Counted from the first letter of the stretch, positions 50,686 through 60,734 are shown. The stretch is DNA of 64,000 nucleotides from Thermoprotei archaeon (GCA_038881895.1 JAVZOV010000005.1:62001-126000), one strand, 5' to 3'. The notes: generated from the letters alone by a model not told the origin. A program made the numbers and translations.

Positions 50686-52839
50686 TCACCACAATAATAT
50701 GAAGAGAGCTATTAATGAAAAACCGATTATGAAAAGAGCTAAGTATTTTTGTATTGCTCCAGTTTCAGTGGATTCTCTTAGTGATTTTGATAACCATGAA
50801 CCAGCACCAGCCACAACATCGTTTATTTTATCGATAACAGCTTTTTCAAACCAGCGATTAACTCCATAAGCTACTATAAGTGTGCCAACTGGCATCACAG
50901 TATTGTAGAAACCATCTATTACAAATCTATCAAACCACTTATAAATACCACGTGCTGACCAGAAGATACCATTTACAAATACTCTATAATAAATTGCATT
51001 AATGTACCAACGATTATAGAGGAATGCCTGAATGCCTCTGTATATTGGGTTAGCTGTTGAAAGTATTTTACTAACTCCTTTGATGTATATATAATAACTA
51101 GATAATCCACCAAGTGTTAGAGCTAATGCTGTTGCTGTCAGAGCATAAATTTCATATGTTGGGCTTACCTCTTCAACAACATGAACAAAACTTATTGATC
51201 CAGATAAAAATTTTTCTAATTGCGCTTCGAAGTTAACACCAGGTATTATAATTAACAATCCTACTATTAGTGAGGCTAATGATAATGTCATGTAAGGTAT
51301 CCACATTACTTTAGGTGCTTCGTGCATTTCATGATGACCTTCAATTGGTGCATAGTGCGATGAGTGTCCCCCTCCATCATAGCTCTTTATAGAACCGAAG
51401 AATATGATTCCTATCATTCTCAATGTATAGAATGCGGTCAGTATTGCTGTAATTGTTGCTAATATAAACATGATCGGTTGTCCTGCCTCTAATGTTGCTG
51501 TGAGTATTGCATCTTTACTCCAGAATCCGCTTAATGGGGGCATGCCCATTAAACTCAACCCAGCTATAAGCATTGAGACAAAAGTGATCTTCATTTTATT
51601 TTTTAATCCGCCCATCTCTGTCATATAACGAGTTCCCGTTGCATGTATTAGTGCTCCAGAAGCTAAAAATAATGATGCTTTAAAGATAGCATGGCTCATC
51701 AAGTGAAAGAGCCCGGCAAAATATCCTATGATGAAGTTAGTCATTAAACCAGCTACACCTAACGCAAGCATCATGTAACCTATCTGCGATACTGTAGAAT
51801 ATGCTAATACTTTCTTTACTTCTGTAGATACCATTGCTTGCGTTGCGGCTATGAATGCGGTAATCACACCTATCCAAGCTACTGTTTCGAAGAAAATTAA
51901 CATTTGAGGACCTGCTTTCTCATAAATCATGAATACTAACGGTGAAAATCTAGCTATGAAGAATACACCAGCTTTAACCATCGTTGCTGCATGTATTAAT
52001 GCTGAAACTGATGATGGGCCTGTCATGGCATCTGGTAGCCACTCATGAAGCGGAAATTGAGCAGATTTACCTATTGGCCCGCCGAGTAGTAAAAGTAATG
52101 ATGGGACCAAAAGGCCAGTAGATATTAAAGTACCTAACCATGGAGGTATTGATGCAGAAGATAATGAATTTTCTATCTGGCTTAGGTTAAAAGTGTGTGT
52201 TGCCGTATATAATGTTAGAATGCCTACTAAAAATCCAGCATCCCCTAATCTTGTCATTATAAATGCTTTAATTCCTGAATGACTTGGAGAATATGCTGTG
52301 TCAACACCTAGTGCCTTCTTTCCTACATCACCTACCCATGTTTTGTAATCATCATCAGTGTACCAAAATCCGATAAGCTGATAGGAACATATTCCTACGC
52401 CTTCCCATGCTATAAATAGTTGGAGCAAATTATCTGAAAGAACTAATAGTAGCATGTTTCCTATAAAATAATTCATGAAAAACCAGTATCTAGTAAGACT
52501 TGGATCATCTTTCATATACCCTACGCTATATACCATAATAAGAAAACTTATCCACGCTACTACGTTTGACATAAATATACTAAGGGGATCAGCTCTAAGA
52601 ACAATGTTAACATTTAATGTTGGTATCCATGGGTATGTAAAAAGGTGAAGTCCCCCATCCCCAAATCCTATAAATAATAGTACTGCAGAGACTGCTGCTA
52701 AGAAAGCGAAAAATGGTGCCATTATATCTCTAACTTTTTTACCTAATAGTGCGAAGAGAGGTGTTAGTATTGCACCTAGCATTGGCAGTCCCCAAGTGAG
52801 CCATGGTGATGCTTGTAATAGCTCTTCCAGGAGGCTCAT
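50686..52839 (-). CDS. nuoL: NADH dehydrogenase-like complex subunit L
   Basis: A 717-aa distal proton-pump subunit with about 16 helices. The conserved core is WEGVGICSYQLIGFWY, LGGPIGKSAQFPLHEWLPDAMTGPSSVSALIHAATMVKAG near 255-295, and VKKVLAYSTVSQIGYMMLALG near 340. The long C-terminus contains the lateral helix region. 6 bp after nuoM. Confidence 0.95.
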   Translation of the reverse strand: MSLLEELLQASPWLTWGLPMLGAILTPLFALLGKKVRDIMAPFFAFLAAVSAVLLFIGFGDGGLHLFTYPWIPTLNVNIVLRADPLSIFMSNVVAWISFLIMVYSVGYMKDDPSLTRYWFFMNYFIGNMLLLVLSDNLLQLFIAWEGVGICSYQLIGFWYTDDDYKTWVGDVGKKALGVDTAYSPSHSGIKAFIMTRLGDAGFLVGILTLYTATHTFNLSQIENSLSSASIPPWLGTLISTGLLVPSLLLLLGGPIGKSAQFPLHEWLPDAMTGPSSVSALIHAATMVKAGVFFIARFSPLVFMIYEKAGPQMLIFFETVAWIGVITAFIAATQAMVSTEVKKVLAYSTVSQIGYMMLALGVAGLMTNFIIGYFAGLFHLMSHAIFKASLFLASGALIHATGTRYMTEMGGLKNKMKITFVSMLIAGLSLMGMPPLSGFWSKDAILTATLEAGQPIMFILATITAILTAFYTLRMIGIIFFGSIKSYDGGGHSSHYAPIEGHHEMHEAPKVMWIPYMTLSLASLIVGLLIIIPGVNFEAQLEKFLSGSISFVHVVEEVSPTYEIYALTATALALTLGGLSSYYIYIKGVSKILSTANPIYRGIQAFLYNRWYINAIYYRVFVNGIFWSARGIYKWFDRFVIDGFYNTVMPVGTLIVAYGVNRWFEKAVIDKINDVVAGAGSWLSKSLRESTETGAIQKYLALFIIGFSLIALFILLW

Positions 52840-52844
52840 GTATT

Positions 52845-54362
52845 TTAACCTCCTATGAATGCTAATATTTTGCTAACAAATTTATCTGCAAAAATATATG
52901 CAAATTTTATGAGAGGCTCCGGGTATATTCCGAGGATTAGCGATATTATGGCTAGTAATAATAGTGGTCCTATTGCAGTGAATGGTGGATCTTTTACATG
53001 TTCCACATCGGGTGATAAACTACCAAAGAATATCCTCTTGAGAGCCCAAACTGCGTATGCCACTGTTAACGTAGTTATGAGCGCTGCCGCAACACCAAGG
53101 AGGAAGTAATCTATATTGACAATTTTTATTGCTTTTCCGAATACTCCACCAAATATTTCCCATTCTGCTTGAAATCCCAGTAATGGTGGGACACCTCCTA
53201 TTGTGAGAAATCCCATAAATGCTGCTATAGCTGTGAGTGGCATTTTCTTTGCTAGACCTCCCATCTTACTTATGCTTCTGAGCCCATGCGCCATCATTAT
53301 TATCGTTCCGGCAGTCATGAAGAGTACTGCTTTGCCTAGTCCATGACTAACATATTGTATTACTGCTCCTGTTAATCCTAAAGCTTGGAATGTGGAGATT
53401 CCAAGGAGTATGTATCCCATTTGGCTAATGCTTGAGTATGCGAGAAAGCGTTTAAAATCATCTTGTGTTAACGCCATTAATCCTCCGTACGCCATAGTGA
53501 TTATAGCCCATACGGTAAACCATGTAGCATAATGAGAAAATGTTTCTGGAAAGATTTGAAGAACTATTCTTATGATTGCATAGCCTCCTATTCCTACCAT
53601 TGCTGGTGAAAGAAGGGCGCTTATAGGTGTTGGTGCCTCTGCATGTGCATAAGGTAACCATATGTGTACTCCGAATACTGCCATTTTAACTAATAATCCT
53701 ATAACTATCGCGGCCATTATCCATGTGGCTATTTTCAGTACATCACCTTGTCCTGTAAGATTACTTATTATGAATGTGCCCGTGTATACTTTGAGTGCTA
53801 ATATCCCAACTAGTAGCAATATTGCGCCAACATGTGTCCATAGGAAATACATGATTGCTATTCTTCCCCTGTTTCCATATCCCCAGAGTGCTATATGTAC
53901 AAAGGATGGTATTAGCATTAGTTCGAAGTAGATGTAGAATTCAAGGAGGTTTGTTGCTAAAACTGTCCCCATCATGCCTATTGCATACAATATATAGAGA
54001 GCGAAATATGCTCCATAACTTGGTAGAGGTTCTTCAGACTCCTCTATACGATGTTTCATGTATGGGATCGAATATATTGCTATCAATGCGGAGAGTAATG
54101 CAATTGTGAAGAAGAAGGGTGTGCTTAGTCCATCTGAGATCATTCTAAAAGGTTCTGTGATTGTTGTGTTGAAGTATGGTGGTTCTGATGCTGAAGATCC
54201 GCTAACTAGGATATAGAGGGCTACTGAAAGTGGGTATAGTAGTATTAAGAATGTTAACCAGCCTGTACGTTCTTTTAAGCTACGTCCTGCTAGGTAGACT
54301 ATTGGACTTAGGACAGCAGGTATTAATATGCTAGATGCTATCAGGGGGAATTGGAATTCCAT
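52845..54362 (-). CDS. nuoM: NADH dehydrogenase-like complex subunit M
   Basis: A 505-aa antiporter-like subunit. Motifs are LLEFYIYFELMLIPSF near 135 with the conserved glutamate, VKMAVFGVHIWLPYAHAEAPTPISALL near 220-250 and FKRFLAYSSISQMGYILLGI near 300. The ATG at 54362 is preceded by GGTGAT at 5-nt spacing, so it was preferred over the GTG at 54371 that overlaps the nuoK stop. Confidence 0.94.
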   Translation of the reverse strand: MEFQFPLIASSILIPAVLSPIVYLAGRSLKERTGWLTFLILLYPLSVALYILVSGSSASEPPYFNTTITEPFRMISDGLSTPFFFTIALLSALIAIYSIPYMKHRIEESEEPLPSYGAYFALYILYAIGMMGTVLATNLLEFYIYFELMLIPSFVHIALWGYGNRGRIAIMYFLWTHVGAILLLVGILALKVYTGTFIISNLTGQGDVLKIATWIMAAIVIGLLVKMAVFGVHIWLPYAHAEAPTPISALLSPAMVGIGGYAIIRIVLQIFPETFSHYATWFTVWAIITMAYGGLMALTQDDFKRFLAYSSISQMGYILLGISTFQALGLTGAVIQYVSHGLGKAVLFMTAGTIIMMAHGLRSISKMGGLAKKMPLTAIAAFMGFLTIGGVPPLLGFQAEWEIFGGVFGKAIKIVNIDYFLLGVAAALITTLTVAYAVWALKRIFFGSLSPDVEHVKDPPFTAIGPLLLLAIISLILGIYPEPLIKFAYIFADKFVSKILAFIGG

Positions 54363-54367
54363 TTTTA

Positions 54368-54676
54368 TCACCCTCTTAATTTTCTAAGTTGTGTTACATC
54401 TATTGTTCCATTTGCTCTGAATATTGTTACTGATAGTGCTAATCCTACTGCAGCTTCGGCTGCTGCCACTGCGATTGCGAACATCGCAAATATGTGACCT
54501 CCTAGTCCAGAGTTGATATTGTATGTGTTGAATGCTACTAAGTTTAGGTTTGCTGCATTGAATATGATCTCTACTGATATTAAGAGACGTATGAAGCTTC
54601 TTTTTGATATGATACCATAAACACCTATTGAAAAGAGTATTGCGGAAATCAACATGTAATAGGTCAGATCTATCAT
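54368..54676 (-). CDS. nuoK: NADH dehydrogenase-like complex subunit K
   Basis: A 102-aa, three-helix subunit in the proton-transfer axis. It carries the conserved membrane glutamates in RLLISVEIIFNAANLNLVAF near 30-49 and AVAAAEAAVGLALSVTIF near 68-85. Its stop overlaps the region of the nuoM ribosome site. Confidence 0.94.
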   Translation of the reverse strand: MIDLTYYMLISAILFSIGVYGIISKRSFIRLLISVEIIFNAANLNLVAFNTYNINSGLGGHIFAMFAIAVAAAEAAVGLALSVTIFRANGTIDVTQLRKLRG

Positions 54677-54701
54677 CCCTTATTCCTCCATGGTTATCTT
54701 A

Positions 54702-55223
54702 TTAAGTCTCCTTTTTAACTTTTACTGTATCTGCCTTACCTATAGCCAATGCTCCTATGAGTGCTGCTGAAAGTAATAGTGAAAGGACGAGAACTGACAT
54801 GCCGTATTGGTTTATAATGTATTTTGATGTTTCATTACCCCATTGTTGAATATTAATGTTTATGTAGGGTGTTTGGTGTAGATATTGTACTGTTCCTAGT
54901 ATTGCGACGAGAAGTATACTTAAAAATGCCATTGCTGTTAGTATTCCTAATCCTTCTTGTGATAGTTTAAATACTTTAGGTTCTCTCGGGAATAGCATCA
55001 CTGTGAATAGTATTAGACTAACAACCGCGCCTACATAAACTGCAATTTGAAATATTGTGAGGTAGCTTGCGGACAGTATCATGAAGAATACTGCTATTCC
55101 AAGGCTCATAACCATTAGCGACATAACCGAATACACAAGACTTCTTGCTTCTACTGCTAGTATCGCAGTAATTATAACTATTATGCCTATTGCGAGTGTT
55201 AATGTATCAATAAATATGCTCAT
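54702..55223 (-). CDS. nuoJ: NADH dehydrogenase-like complex subunit J
   Basis: A 173-aa membrane subunit with five helices. The core is ARSLVYSVMSLMVMSLGIAVFF near 26, then LTIFQIAVYVGAVVSLILFTVML near 54-76, which is the conserved TM3 region with its pi-bulge (YVGAV). Starts 6 bp after the nuoI stop. Confidence 0.92.
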   Translation of the reverse strand: MSIFIDTLTLAIGIIVIITAILAVEARSLVYSVMSLMVMSLGIAVFFMILSASYLTIFQIAVYVGAVVSLILFTVMLFPREPKVFKLSQEGLGILTAMAFLSILLVAILGTVQYLHQTPYININIQQWGNETSKYIINQYGMSVLVLSLLLSAALIGALAIGKADTVKVKKET

Positions 55224-55229
55224 GTTTTC

Positions 55230-55814
55230 TCACTTCTTTTCCCAGCTTTTTAATCCCATAACGTTTTCTGTTGTCTTAAATGGATTTTTATCTTTAGAAG
55301 TTATATACTTTACGCCTTTATCCTTTACAACTGTATCTACATATGTTGATTTCCAGAGTTCTTCTGATTCTTTAAGTTCTTCTGCATAAGCATAAAGTAT
55401 TGAGGGATCATCTTTTACTCTGGCTAGAAATTCTGGGGGATGTATTAGTGCTTCCCTTGTGTATGTTGCTATATCATGGATGTTTGTTTCGTGTATTGCG
55501 TCGAATGGACAATAGTGAACGCAGAATCCACAGTAAATGCAGTAATTATAATTTACTAATGGGAATTTACCACCTTTATTTTTTGGTGTCGGTTCCCTGC
55601 GAACCATTGTTATAGCTCTTGGTGGGCACACTATTGCACATATGCTGCAACCTGTACATCTATCCATATAAAGATAATGCTGTCCACGGTACCCTTCTGG
55701 GATTGTCATTCTCTGCATTGGATATTTGAGTGTGGTTCTTGGATAAAATATATTCTTTATAGCTGTATAAATTGAGGTAAAGGTTAAGTAAAGTGTTTTT
55801 AATGGATTACCCAT
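55230..55814 (-). CDS. nuoI: NADH dehydrogenase-like complex subunit I (two 4Fe-4S clusters)
   Basis: A 194-aa ferredoxin-like subunit that relays electrons to NuoB. The two cluster motifs are CTGCSICAIVCPPRAI (near 58-73) and CIYCGFCVHYCPFDAI (near 98-113). The start ATG at 55814 lies 2 bp after the nuoH stop; the longer frame overlapping nuoH was rejected. The C-terminus is longer than the motif core and charged. Confidence 0.94.
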   Translation of the reverse strand: MGNPLKTLYLTFTSIYTAIKNIFYPRTTLKYPMQRMTIPEGYRGQHYLYMDRCTGCSICAIVCPPRAITMVRREPTPKNKGGKFPLVNYNYCIYCGFCVHYCPFDAIHETNIHDIATYTREALIHPPEFLARVKDDPSILYAYAEELKESEELWKSTYVDTVVKDKGVKYITSKDKNPFKTTENVMGLKSWEKK

Positions 55815-55816
55815 TT

Positions 55817-56845
55817 TTAGACACCTCCAGGAGCTAAACCAGCCCAAATAATGATTAGTGTTATGAGGAGGTTAAGCATTGTTAGTGGTAATAATTTAGT
55901 CCAAGCCAATTCTAAAAAGTTTCTTATCTTAGTTCTTGGAAATGCAGCCCTTAAGATAAAAACTAAGATCATGATAATCATAGCTTTAGCTAATGTCCAT
56001 ATTTCTGGTGAACCGAAACCTGGTAGCCATCCACCTAGGTACAATATTGAATAGAATAACGAAAGTACATAGAGTTTCACGTAGAGTTCTGATGCCATAA
56101 AGAGTGCAAAGAATGTCCCAGTATACTCAACATACCATCCGGCGGCAATTTCTTGTTCTGCCTCAGGTAAATCATATGGGAGTCTCCCTGTCTCTGCGAG
56201 CATGGCTATGAAGAAGATGAAAGCACCTATTGGTTGATATATTATGAACCACGTGGATTTGGCTTGCACGTTAACAACATCAATTAAGTTAAATGAATGT
56301 GCGAGAATTGCTATAGGAAGTATTGAGAACCATATGAGCAATTCATATGCAATTTGTTGATAGGCTCCTCTAATACCCCCTATGAACGCGAACTTACTAT
56401 TACTGATCCACCCTGTTAATAACAGTAGTATTGGGAATAGTATGGTTGTGGCAATTACTAACATCATTCCTAAGTTGGAGGGAACTATGATGAACCTCTC
56501 ACTTAACGGTATGAACGCGAGAGGTAAGAATGCTAGCACAAAGGCGAATATTGGCATTAAATAAAACATTGGTCTATCTACATACTCAGGTATTATAAGC
56601 TCTTTTGTTGCAAATTTCACGAAATCGGCTATTGGTTGTAGAATACCTCCAGGACCACCTGCGTGTAATGGTCCAATTCTCATTTGAACTCTAGCAGCGA
56701 TTTTCCTCTCAAGCCATACTAGTACTATTGCTAAAATTAATGTCAAGACTAATCCTGGGAATACTATTGCTTGAAATATGGGGCCTCCGCTTAAAATATC
56801 AGTGATGATATAATTAATTAATTGTATTGGATCCATTTTTCTCAC
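55817..56845 (-). CDS. nuoH: NADH dehydrogenase-like complex subunit H
   Basis: A 342-aa membrane subunit that forms the quinone chamber with D and B. The signatures are WLERKIAARVQMRIGPLHAGGPGGILQPIADFVK near 44-77, LAETGRLPYDLPEAEQEIAAGWYVEYTG near 215-242 and RAAFPRTKIRNFLELAW near 298. The acidic E-channel residues in the ETGR-LPEAE loop are intact. Overlaps nuoD by 4 bp. Confidence 0.96.
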   Translation of the reverse strand: MRKMDPIQLINYIITDILSGGPIFQAIVFPGLVLTLILAIVLVWLERKIAARVQMRIGPLHAGGPGGILQPIADFVKFATKELIIPEYVDRPMFYLMPIFAFVLAFLPLAFIPLSERFIIVPSNLGMMLVIATTILFPILLLLTGWISNSKFAFIGGIRGAYQQIAYELLIWFSILPIAILAHSFNLIDVVNVQAKSTWFIIYQPIGAFIFFIAMLAETGRLPYDLPEAEQEIAAGWYVEYTGTFFALFMASELYVKLYVLSLFYSILYLGGWLPGFGSPEIWTLAKAMIIMILVFILRAAFPRTKIRNFLELAWTKLLPLTMLNLLITLIIIWAGLAPGGV

Positions 56846-58011
56846 CTGTCTGCCTCAGGTCCCCAGTAATCAAGGCTCATATATATTGCTGGTAGGTCAG
56901 CTAATGTTGCTCCTCTTAATAAGAAGGGTATTGCTGGCATATTTCTAAAGGATGGTGATGCCATTTTTAATCGGTATGGTTTTTCTGTTCCATCACTTAC
57001 TAGATAAAATCCTACTTCTCCTCGTGCCGCCTCAGCTCTGCTATAATATTCTCCAACTTTTACTGGCCATCGTGGAATTAAACGGCCTGGTGGATTTCTT
57101 ATGGGACCTGGTGGCATGTCTCTTAATGCTTGTCTGATGATTTTAACACTCTCCTGTAACTCTCTAAATCTGACCATGACTCTTGAATATGAATCTCCTT
57201 CTTTAAAAGACGGTATTTCGAAATCTATCTTATCGTATGCTGCGTAAGGATCATCCTTTCTTACATCGTGCTTTATTCCAGACCCTCTCACTACAGGTCC
57301 TACCACTCCCAACTTAATAGCATCCTCCGGTTTCAGGACTCCTATTCCTACTGTTCTTTCCTGAAGTATTGGATTATCCATGAATATTTTTTCATAATCT
57401 TTTAAGTGTTTTTCGAAATAGTCAAGAGTTTTTAACGTCTTTTCTTCGAATCCTTGTGGTATATCTCGATAAACACCACCAGCTAGGAAAAATGCATAGG
57501 TTATTCTCGCGCCTGTGAGCATTTGGCCCAGATCAGCAAATAAATCTCTATCTCCTAATGCCCACATGAACATTGTTGAATGGTTTAAGAATATACCGAA
57601 TATTCCAAAGAAGTAGAGGTGACTCATTATTCTGCTAATTTCACATAATATTGTTCTAATGTACTGTGCTCGCTCAGGTACTTCTATGCCTGAGAGCTCC
57701 TCGACTGTTCTAACGTAGCCCATTACTAAATTGGCTGGATCTGCATGATTTGGCTTTTCAGCTAATGGAACGTTATGGATGTATGTCATGTTTTCTGCCA
57801 ATTTTTCATAACTTCTATGCACAAAACCTGGGTCAGGTATTGCGTCAACTATAACATCACCGTCAAGTTTAAGGATTATTCTAAAGTGTCCTGCGCCTGA
57901 ATGTTGAGGTCCGATACTTACTATCATTTCATTTTCTGTTACTATTGCCTCAGCCTCTGTTAGTTGTTCAATTTTTCTTGCAATATCTTTCTTACTTATG
58001 CTACTTCCCAT
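56842..58011 (-). CDS. nuoD: NADH dehydrogenase-like complex subunit D (49-kDa type)
   Basis: A 389-aa subunit homologous to the [NiFe]-hydrogenase large subunit; it lines the quinone site. Motifs are SIGPQHSGAGHFRIILKLDGDV near 31-52 and FVHRSYEKLAENMTYI near 59. The C-terminus DYWGPEADR replaces the hydrogenase nickel cysteines, so it is a complex I subunit and not a hydrogenase. ATG at 58011 has GGGAGGA 5-6 bases upstream; the longer frame was rejected. Overlaps nuoC by 16 bp. Confidence 0.95.
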   Translation of the reverse strand: MGSSISKKDIARKIEQLTEAEAIVTENEMIVSIGPQHSGAGHFRIILKLDGDVIVDAIPDPGFVHRSYEKLAENMTYIHNVPLAEKPNHADPANLVMGYVRTVEELSGIEVPERAQYIRTILCEISRIMSHLYFFGIFGIFLNHSTMFMWALGDRDLFADLGQMLTGARITYAFFLAGGVYRDIPQGFEEKTLKTLDYFEKHLKDYEKIFMDNPILQERTVGIGVLKPEDAIKLGVVGPVVRGSGIKHDVRKDDPYAAYDKIDFEIPSFKEGDSYSRVMVRFRELQESVKIIRQALRDMPPGPIRNPPGRLIPRWPVKVGEYYSRAEAARGEVGFYLVSDGTEKPYRLKMASPSFRNMPAIPFLLRGATLADLPAIYMSLDYWGPEADR

Positions 58012-58496
58012 TGTTCCTCCCTTCTCACACCATAATCTTTTCTGAGCGGTGGTGGTCCATTCCAATCCTCAAGTAGCAATGGGCCAAGGTTTGGATGACC
58101 CTTGAATATTATTCCATACATTTCATGGGTTTCTCGTTCATGGTATAATGCACTTTCCCAAACGTTGACTAGTGTAGGTATTTCGGGTTTATCTCTATCA
58201 ATGTATGTTTTGAGCACTACTACAACACTTTTTAGTTCAGGTTTTGTTCTTGATAAAAGGTGGTAAACGACGGCGAATTTCTTCTCTTTTATGTAATCTA
58301 CTCCTGATACTGATGCAACAACCTCGAATCCTTCACTCTTTAAAAGTTGTGCAGCCTTTTCTATTCCTTCAGGTTTTACAGTGATCGTTGCTCGTCTTGG
58401 ATTAGGTATGGATTTTTCGATGACAATATCCTTTAACTCGTTAGCTATTTTATCTATTATATTTTGGAGTGGGATAATCTGTTGGGTTTGAGTCAC
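57996..58496 (-). CDS. nuoC: NADH dehydrogenase-like complex subunit C (30-kDa type)
   Basis: A 166-aa peripheral-arm subunit. The signature is VNVWESALYHERETHEMYGIIFKGHPNLGPLLLEDWNGPPPLRKDY, seen in two blocks (near 105-125 and 130-155). GTG start 2 bp after the nuoB stop. Not fused to nuoD, unlike some bacteria. Confidence 0.94.
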   Translation of the reverse strand: MTQTQQIIPLQNIIDKIANELKDIVIEKSIPNPRRATITVKPEGIEKAAQLLKSEGFEVVASVSGVDYIKEKKFAVVYHLLSRTKPELKSVVVVLKTYIDRDKPEIPTLVNVWESALYHERETHEMYGIIFKGHPNLGPLLLEDWNGPPPLRKDYGVRREEQWEVA

Positions 58497-58498
58497 TT

Positions 58499-59032
58499 TT
58501 ATGTCACCACAAATGGCTCAAATGATTCTCCATTTAGTTTCATTTTTCTGATTTTGTTTTGTAATAATACGACCGCTCTTCCTAGTGCTTCTGGTCGTGG
58601 TGGACATCCTGGTACGAATACATCAACTGGTACTACTTTGCTTACATCATGTACAACATTGTATGCATCTCTAAAGATTCCTCCTGCTAGAGCGCATGCA
58701 CCTATTGCTATTACGTACTTAGGATCGGGCATTTGATCATAGATATAGCGTACTCTTTTTGCCATCTTGTAGCTTAATGTTCCCTCTATTATTATTAAAT
58801 CATTTTGTCTTAAGGATCCATAAGGTAATACTCCGAATCTTTCGTAATCGAATCGTGCTCCTGACCCTGCTGCTAATGCTACGCTACAACATGAGGTTAC
58901 TAGGTGCACTGGCCATAATGAATATGCTCTCCCCCAATTAAGAATATCTCTGATTGTTTTCATTTCAGCTATTTTTCCTGTTAGAGTTCTAGCTAAATTA
59001 TCTAACTTTCCGAGTAACGCTGTACCTTCCAC
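58499..59032 (-). CDS. nuoB: NADH dehydrogenase-like complex subunit B (terminal cluster N2)
   Basis: A 177-aa PSST-type subunit. Ligands of the last 4Fe-4S cluster are the tandem cysteines in VTSCCSVALAAGSGARFD near 45, the cysteine in IAIGACALAGG near 110 and VFVPGCPPRPEAL near 140. A GTG at 59032 sits 6 nt after GGAGGTG and was chosen over the in-frame GTG at 59041, which would lie on the ribosome site. Overlaps nuoA by about 31 bp. Confidence 0.94.
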   Translation of the reverse strand: MEGTALLGKLDNLARTLTGKIAEMKTIRDILNWGRAYSLWPVHLVTSCCSVALAAGSGARFDYERFGVLPYGSLRQNDLIIIEGTLSYKMAKRVRYIYDQMPDPKYVIAIGACALAGGIFRDAYNVVHDVSKVVPVDVFVPGCPPRPEALGRAVVLLQNKIRKMKLNGESFEPFVVT

Positions 59033-59415
59033 AATTCCCACCTCCTAGATAAGCTAAGACCATAAGGTAGTGTAATAAGCAGCGAACCCAGAAATGTTAG
59101 CATGAGAATTGATGCGCTTCTAATTTCTTCTGGAGTTTGAACAAATGTTAATAGGAAGATAAAGATAGAGAGCGTATCGAATATTAGAAACATTAGTAAG
59201 TATCCATAATATTGCATTATTAGAGACCAACGTCCAGTTCCTGTAGTATATATTTCACCGCTTTCAAAGGGTAATAGTTTAATTTTGTTTGGATTTCTTG
59301 GTGCGAGGAACCATGAACCTAAGATCATTAATATTGGCAGTATGATTAGTACTAAAATAAACGTTATGAAGCCGATTAGTGCACTATCCACAAATACCAC
59401 CATTTTATTTATCAT
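59002..59415 (-). CDS. nuoA: NADH dehydrogenase-like complex subunit A
   Basis: A 137-aa, three-helix subunit; first gene of the operon. It has the conserved LLPFESGEIYTTGTGRWSLIMQYYGYLLMFLIFDT (two blocks, near 47-60 and 62-82), where a usual cysteine in the loop (PYECG) is replaced by ESGE. No nuoE, F or G follows or precedes the run, so the electron donor is not NADH through the usual input module. Confidence 0.93.
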   Translation of the reverse strand: MINKMVVFVDSALIGFITFILVLIILPILMILGSWFLAPRNPNKIKLLPFESGEIYTTGTGRWSLIMQYYGYLLMFLIFDTLSIFIFLLTFVQTPEEIRSASILMLTFLGSLLITLPYGLSLSRRWELWKVQRYSES

Positions 59416-59552
59416 TGAGGTAGATATATAGTTTTGTTGATCTATGATAAATTTAGTATAATTCTCAATATTCGCTTTATTGGAAAATATGTTGGCTGGT
59501 CAATTATATATATTACCATAACTAAGGTCAATATGATAGTGGTGGTGATGAG

Positions 59553-60734
59553 ATGAAGACTAAGGTGGTAATAATCGGTGCTGGTCCAGCTGGTTCAATA
59601 GCAGGATATGAATTAGCTAGATTAGGTGTTGATGTAACCATTATTGAAATGAAAAATCAAATAGGTGTTCCAGTAATCTGTGGAGAATTTGTACCTAGTT
59701 ATGAAGAGCTAGAGAGTGTAGGATTTAAAGTTGATGGGTTAAAAGAAATCTATAATAAGTTTATCGACAAACCTGATATTGTAGTCAATAGAACTGATAC
59801 TATAGAGCTCAGCATAGAAAATGGCCGAAAATTTGTTTTCTCATATGCTGGACTTATTGTAGATAAAGATCGCATGCTCCAAGGAATAGTGAAGTCTGCT
59901 CAGGATAACGGTGCAAAAGTATTAAGTGGAAGAAGAGCTGTGAGTATTAATTATGATAACGGAAAGTATTTGGTTAGTGCGTATCTCAATGATGGTGTTG
60001 AGATCATTGAATCTGAATACCTAGTTGGTGCGGATGGACTTCGTGGCATAATTGCAAAGTCTCTCAATTTTAATAATGGTTTTACTAAAATGGATGAAGC
60101 TCTGACATGTAATCAAAAAATGATTAACGTAAATTCAGATCCAAGAGTTATTAAAATGGTATTGACAGCAAAATTAGCGCCTGGTGGTTATGGATGGATA
60201 ATACCAAAGGGTAATAAGGAGGCTAATGTTGGAGTTGGGATCAGAAGTAATGTCGTTGATAAGTATAATGTTCACGAGCTACAAAAATTGTTTATTTCTA
60301 AGCTTCCTGAATTAACGAATGCCAAAATCTCTTCACCACTACTTTGTAAATTTATACCTGTTGGTGGATTAGCCAAGGAATTTGTTAAGGGTAAGGCAGT
60401 ATTACTTGGAGATGCTGCAGGCGCAGTAATGCCTACTAATGGTGGAGGCATCGTTCCAGCAATGGCTACAGGATTAATATATGCTCAAGAGTTCATTAAG
60501 GATCCGACATTAAACACTTTTGCAAAACGAATGAAACGGGAAATCGGTGATTTCTTAAGCTTTTCACTGAAATATAGAAAAATTGCTGATGAACTTCTCT
60601 TTGATGAACGAAAATTAAGAAGACATACTAGTTATATGAGTACCAACTTGATGAGAGATATAGTAGCATGCAGAAAAAACAGAGTCATATTAACTTTAGC
60701 ACCCTTAATAAAATTAATGTTACGAATTATCTAG
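59553..60734 (+). CDS. Geranylgeranyl reductase family flavoprotein
   Basis: A 393-aa FAD-dependent enzyme that reduces the double bonds of geranylgeranyl chains in archaeal lipids, or of the quinone side chain. FAD binding is KVVIIGAGPAGSIAGYELARLG near 3-24, with IIEMK at the next strand. GYGWIIPKGN near 215 is the family PxxYxWxFP-like motif, and VLLGDAAGAVMPTNGGGIVPAM near 285 is the second FAD loop. A GGTGGTGATGAG ribosome site precedes the ATG. It is divergent from nuoA and followed by a convergent methyltransferase. Confidence 0.9.
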   Translation: MKTKVVIIGAGPAGSIAGYELARLGVDVTIIEMKNQIGVPVICGEFVPSYEELESVGFKVDGLKEIYNKFIDKPDIVVNRTDTIELSIENGRKFVFSYAGLIVDKDRMLQGIVKSAQDNGAKVLSGRRAVSINYDNGKYLVSAYLNDGVEIIESEYLVGADGLRGIIAKSLNFNNGFTKMDEALTCNQKMINVNSDPRVIKMVLTAKLAPGGYGWIIPKGNKEANVGVGIRSNVVDKYNVHELQKLFISKLPELTNAKISSPLLCKFIPVGGLAKEFVKGKAVLLGDAAGAVMPTNGGGIVPAMATGLIYAQEFIKDPTLNTFAKRMKREIGDFLSFSLKYRKIADELLFDERKLRRHTSYMSTNLMRDIVACRKNRVILTLAPLIKLMLRII

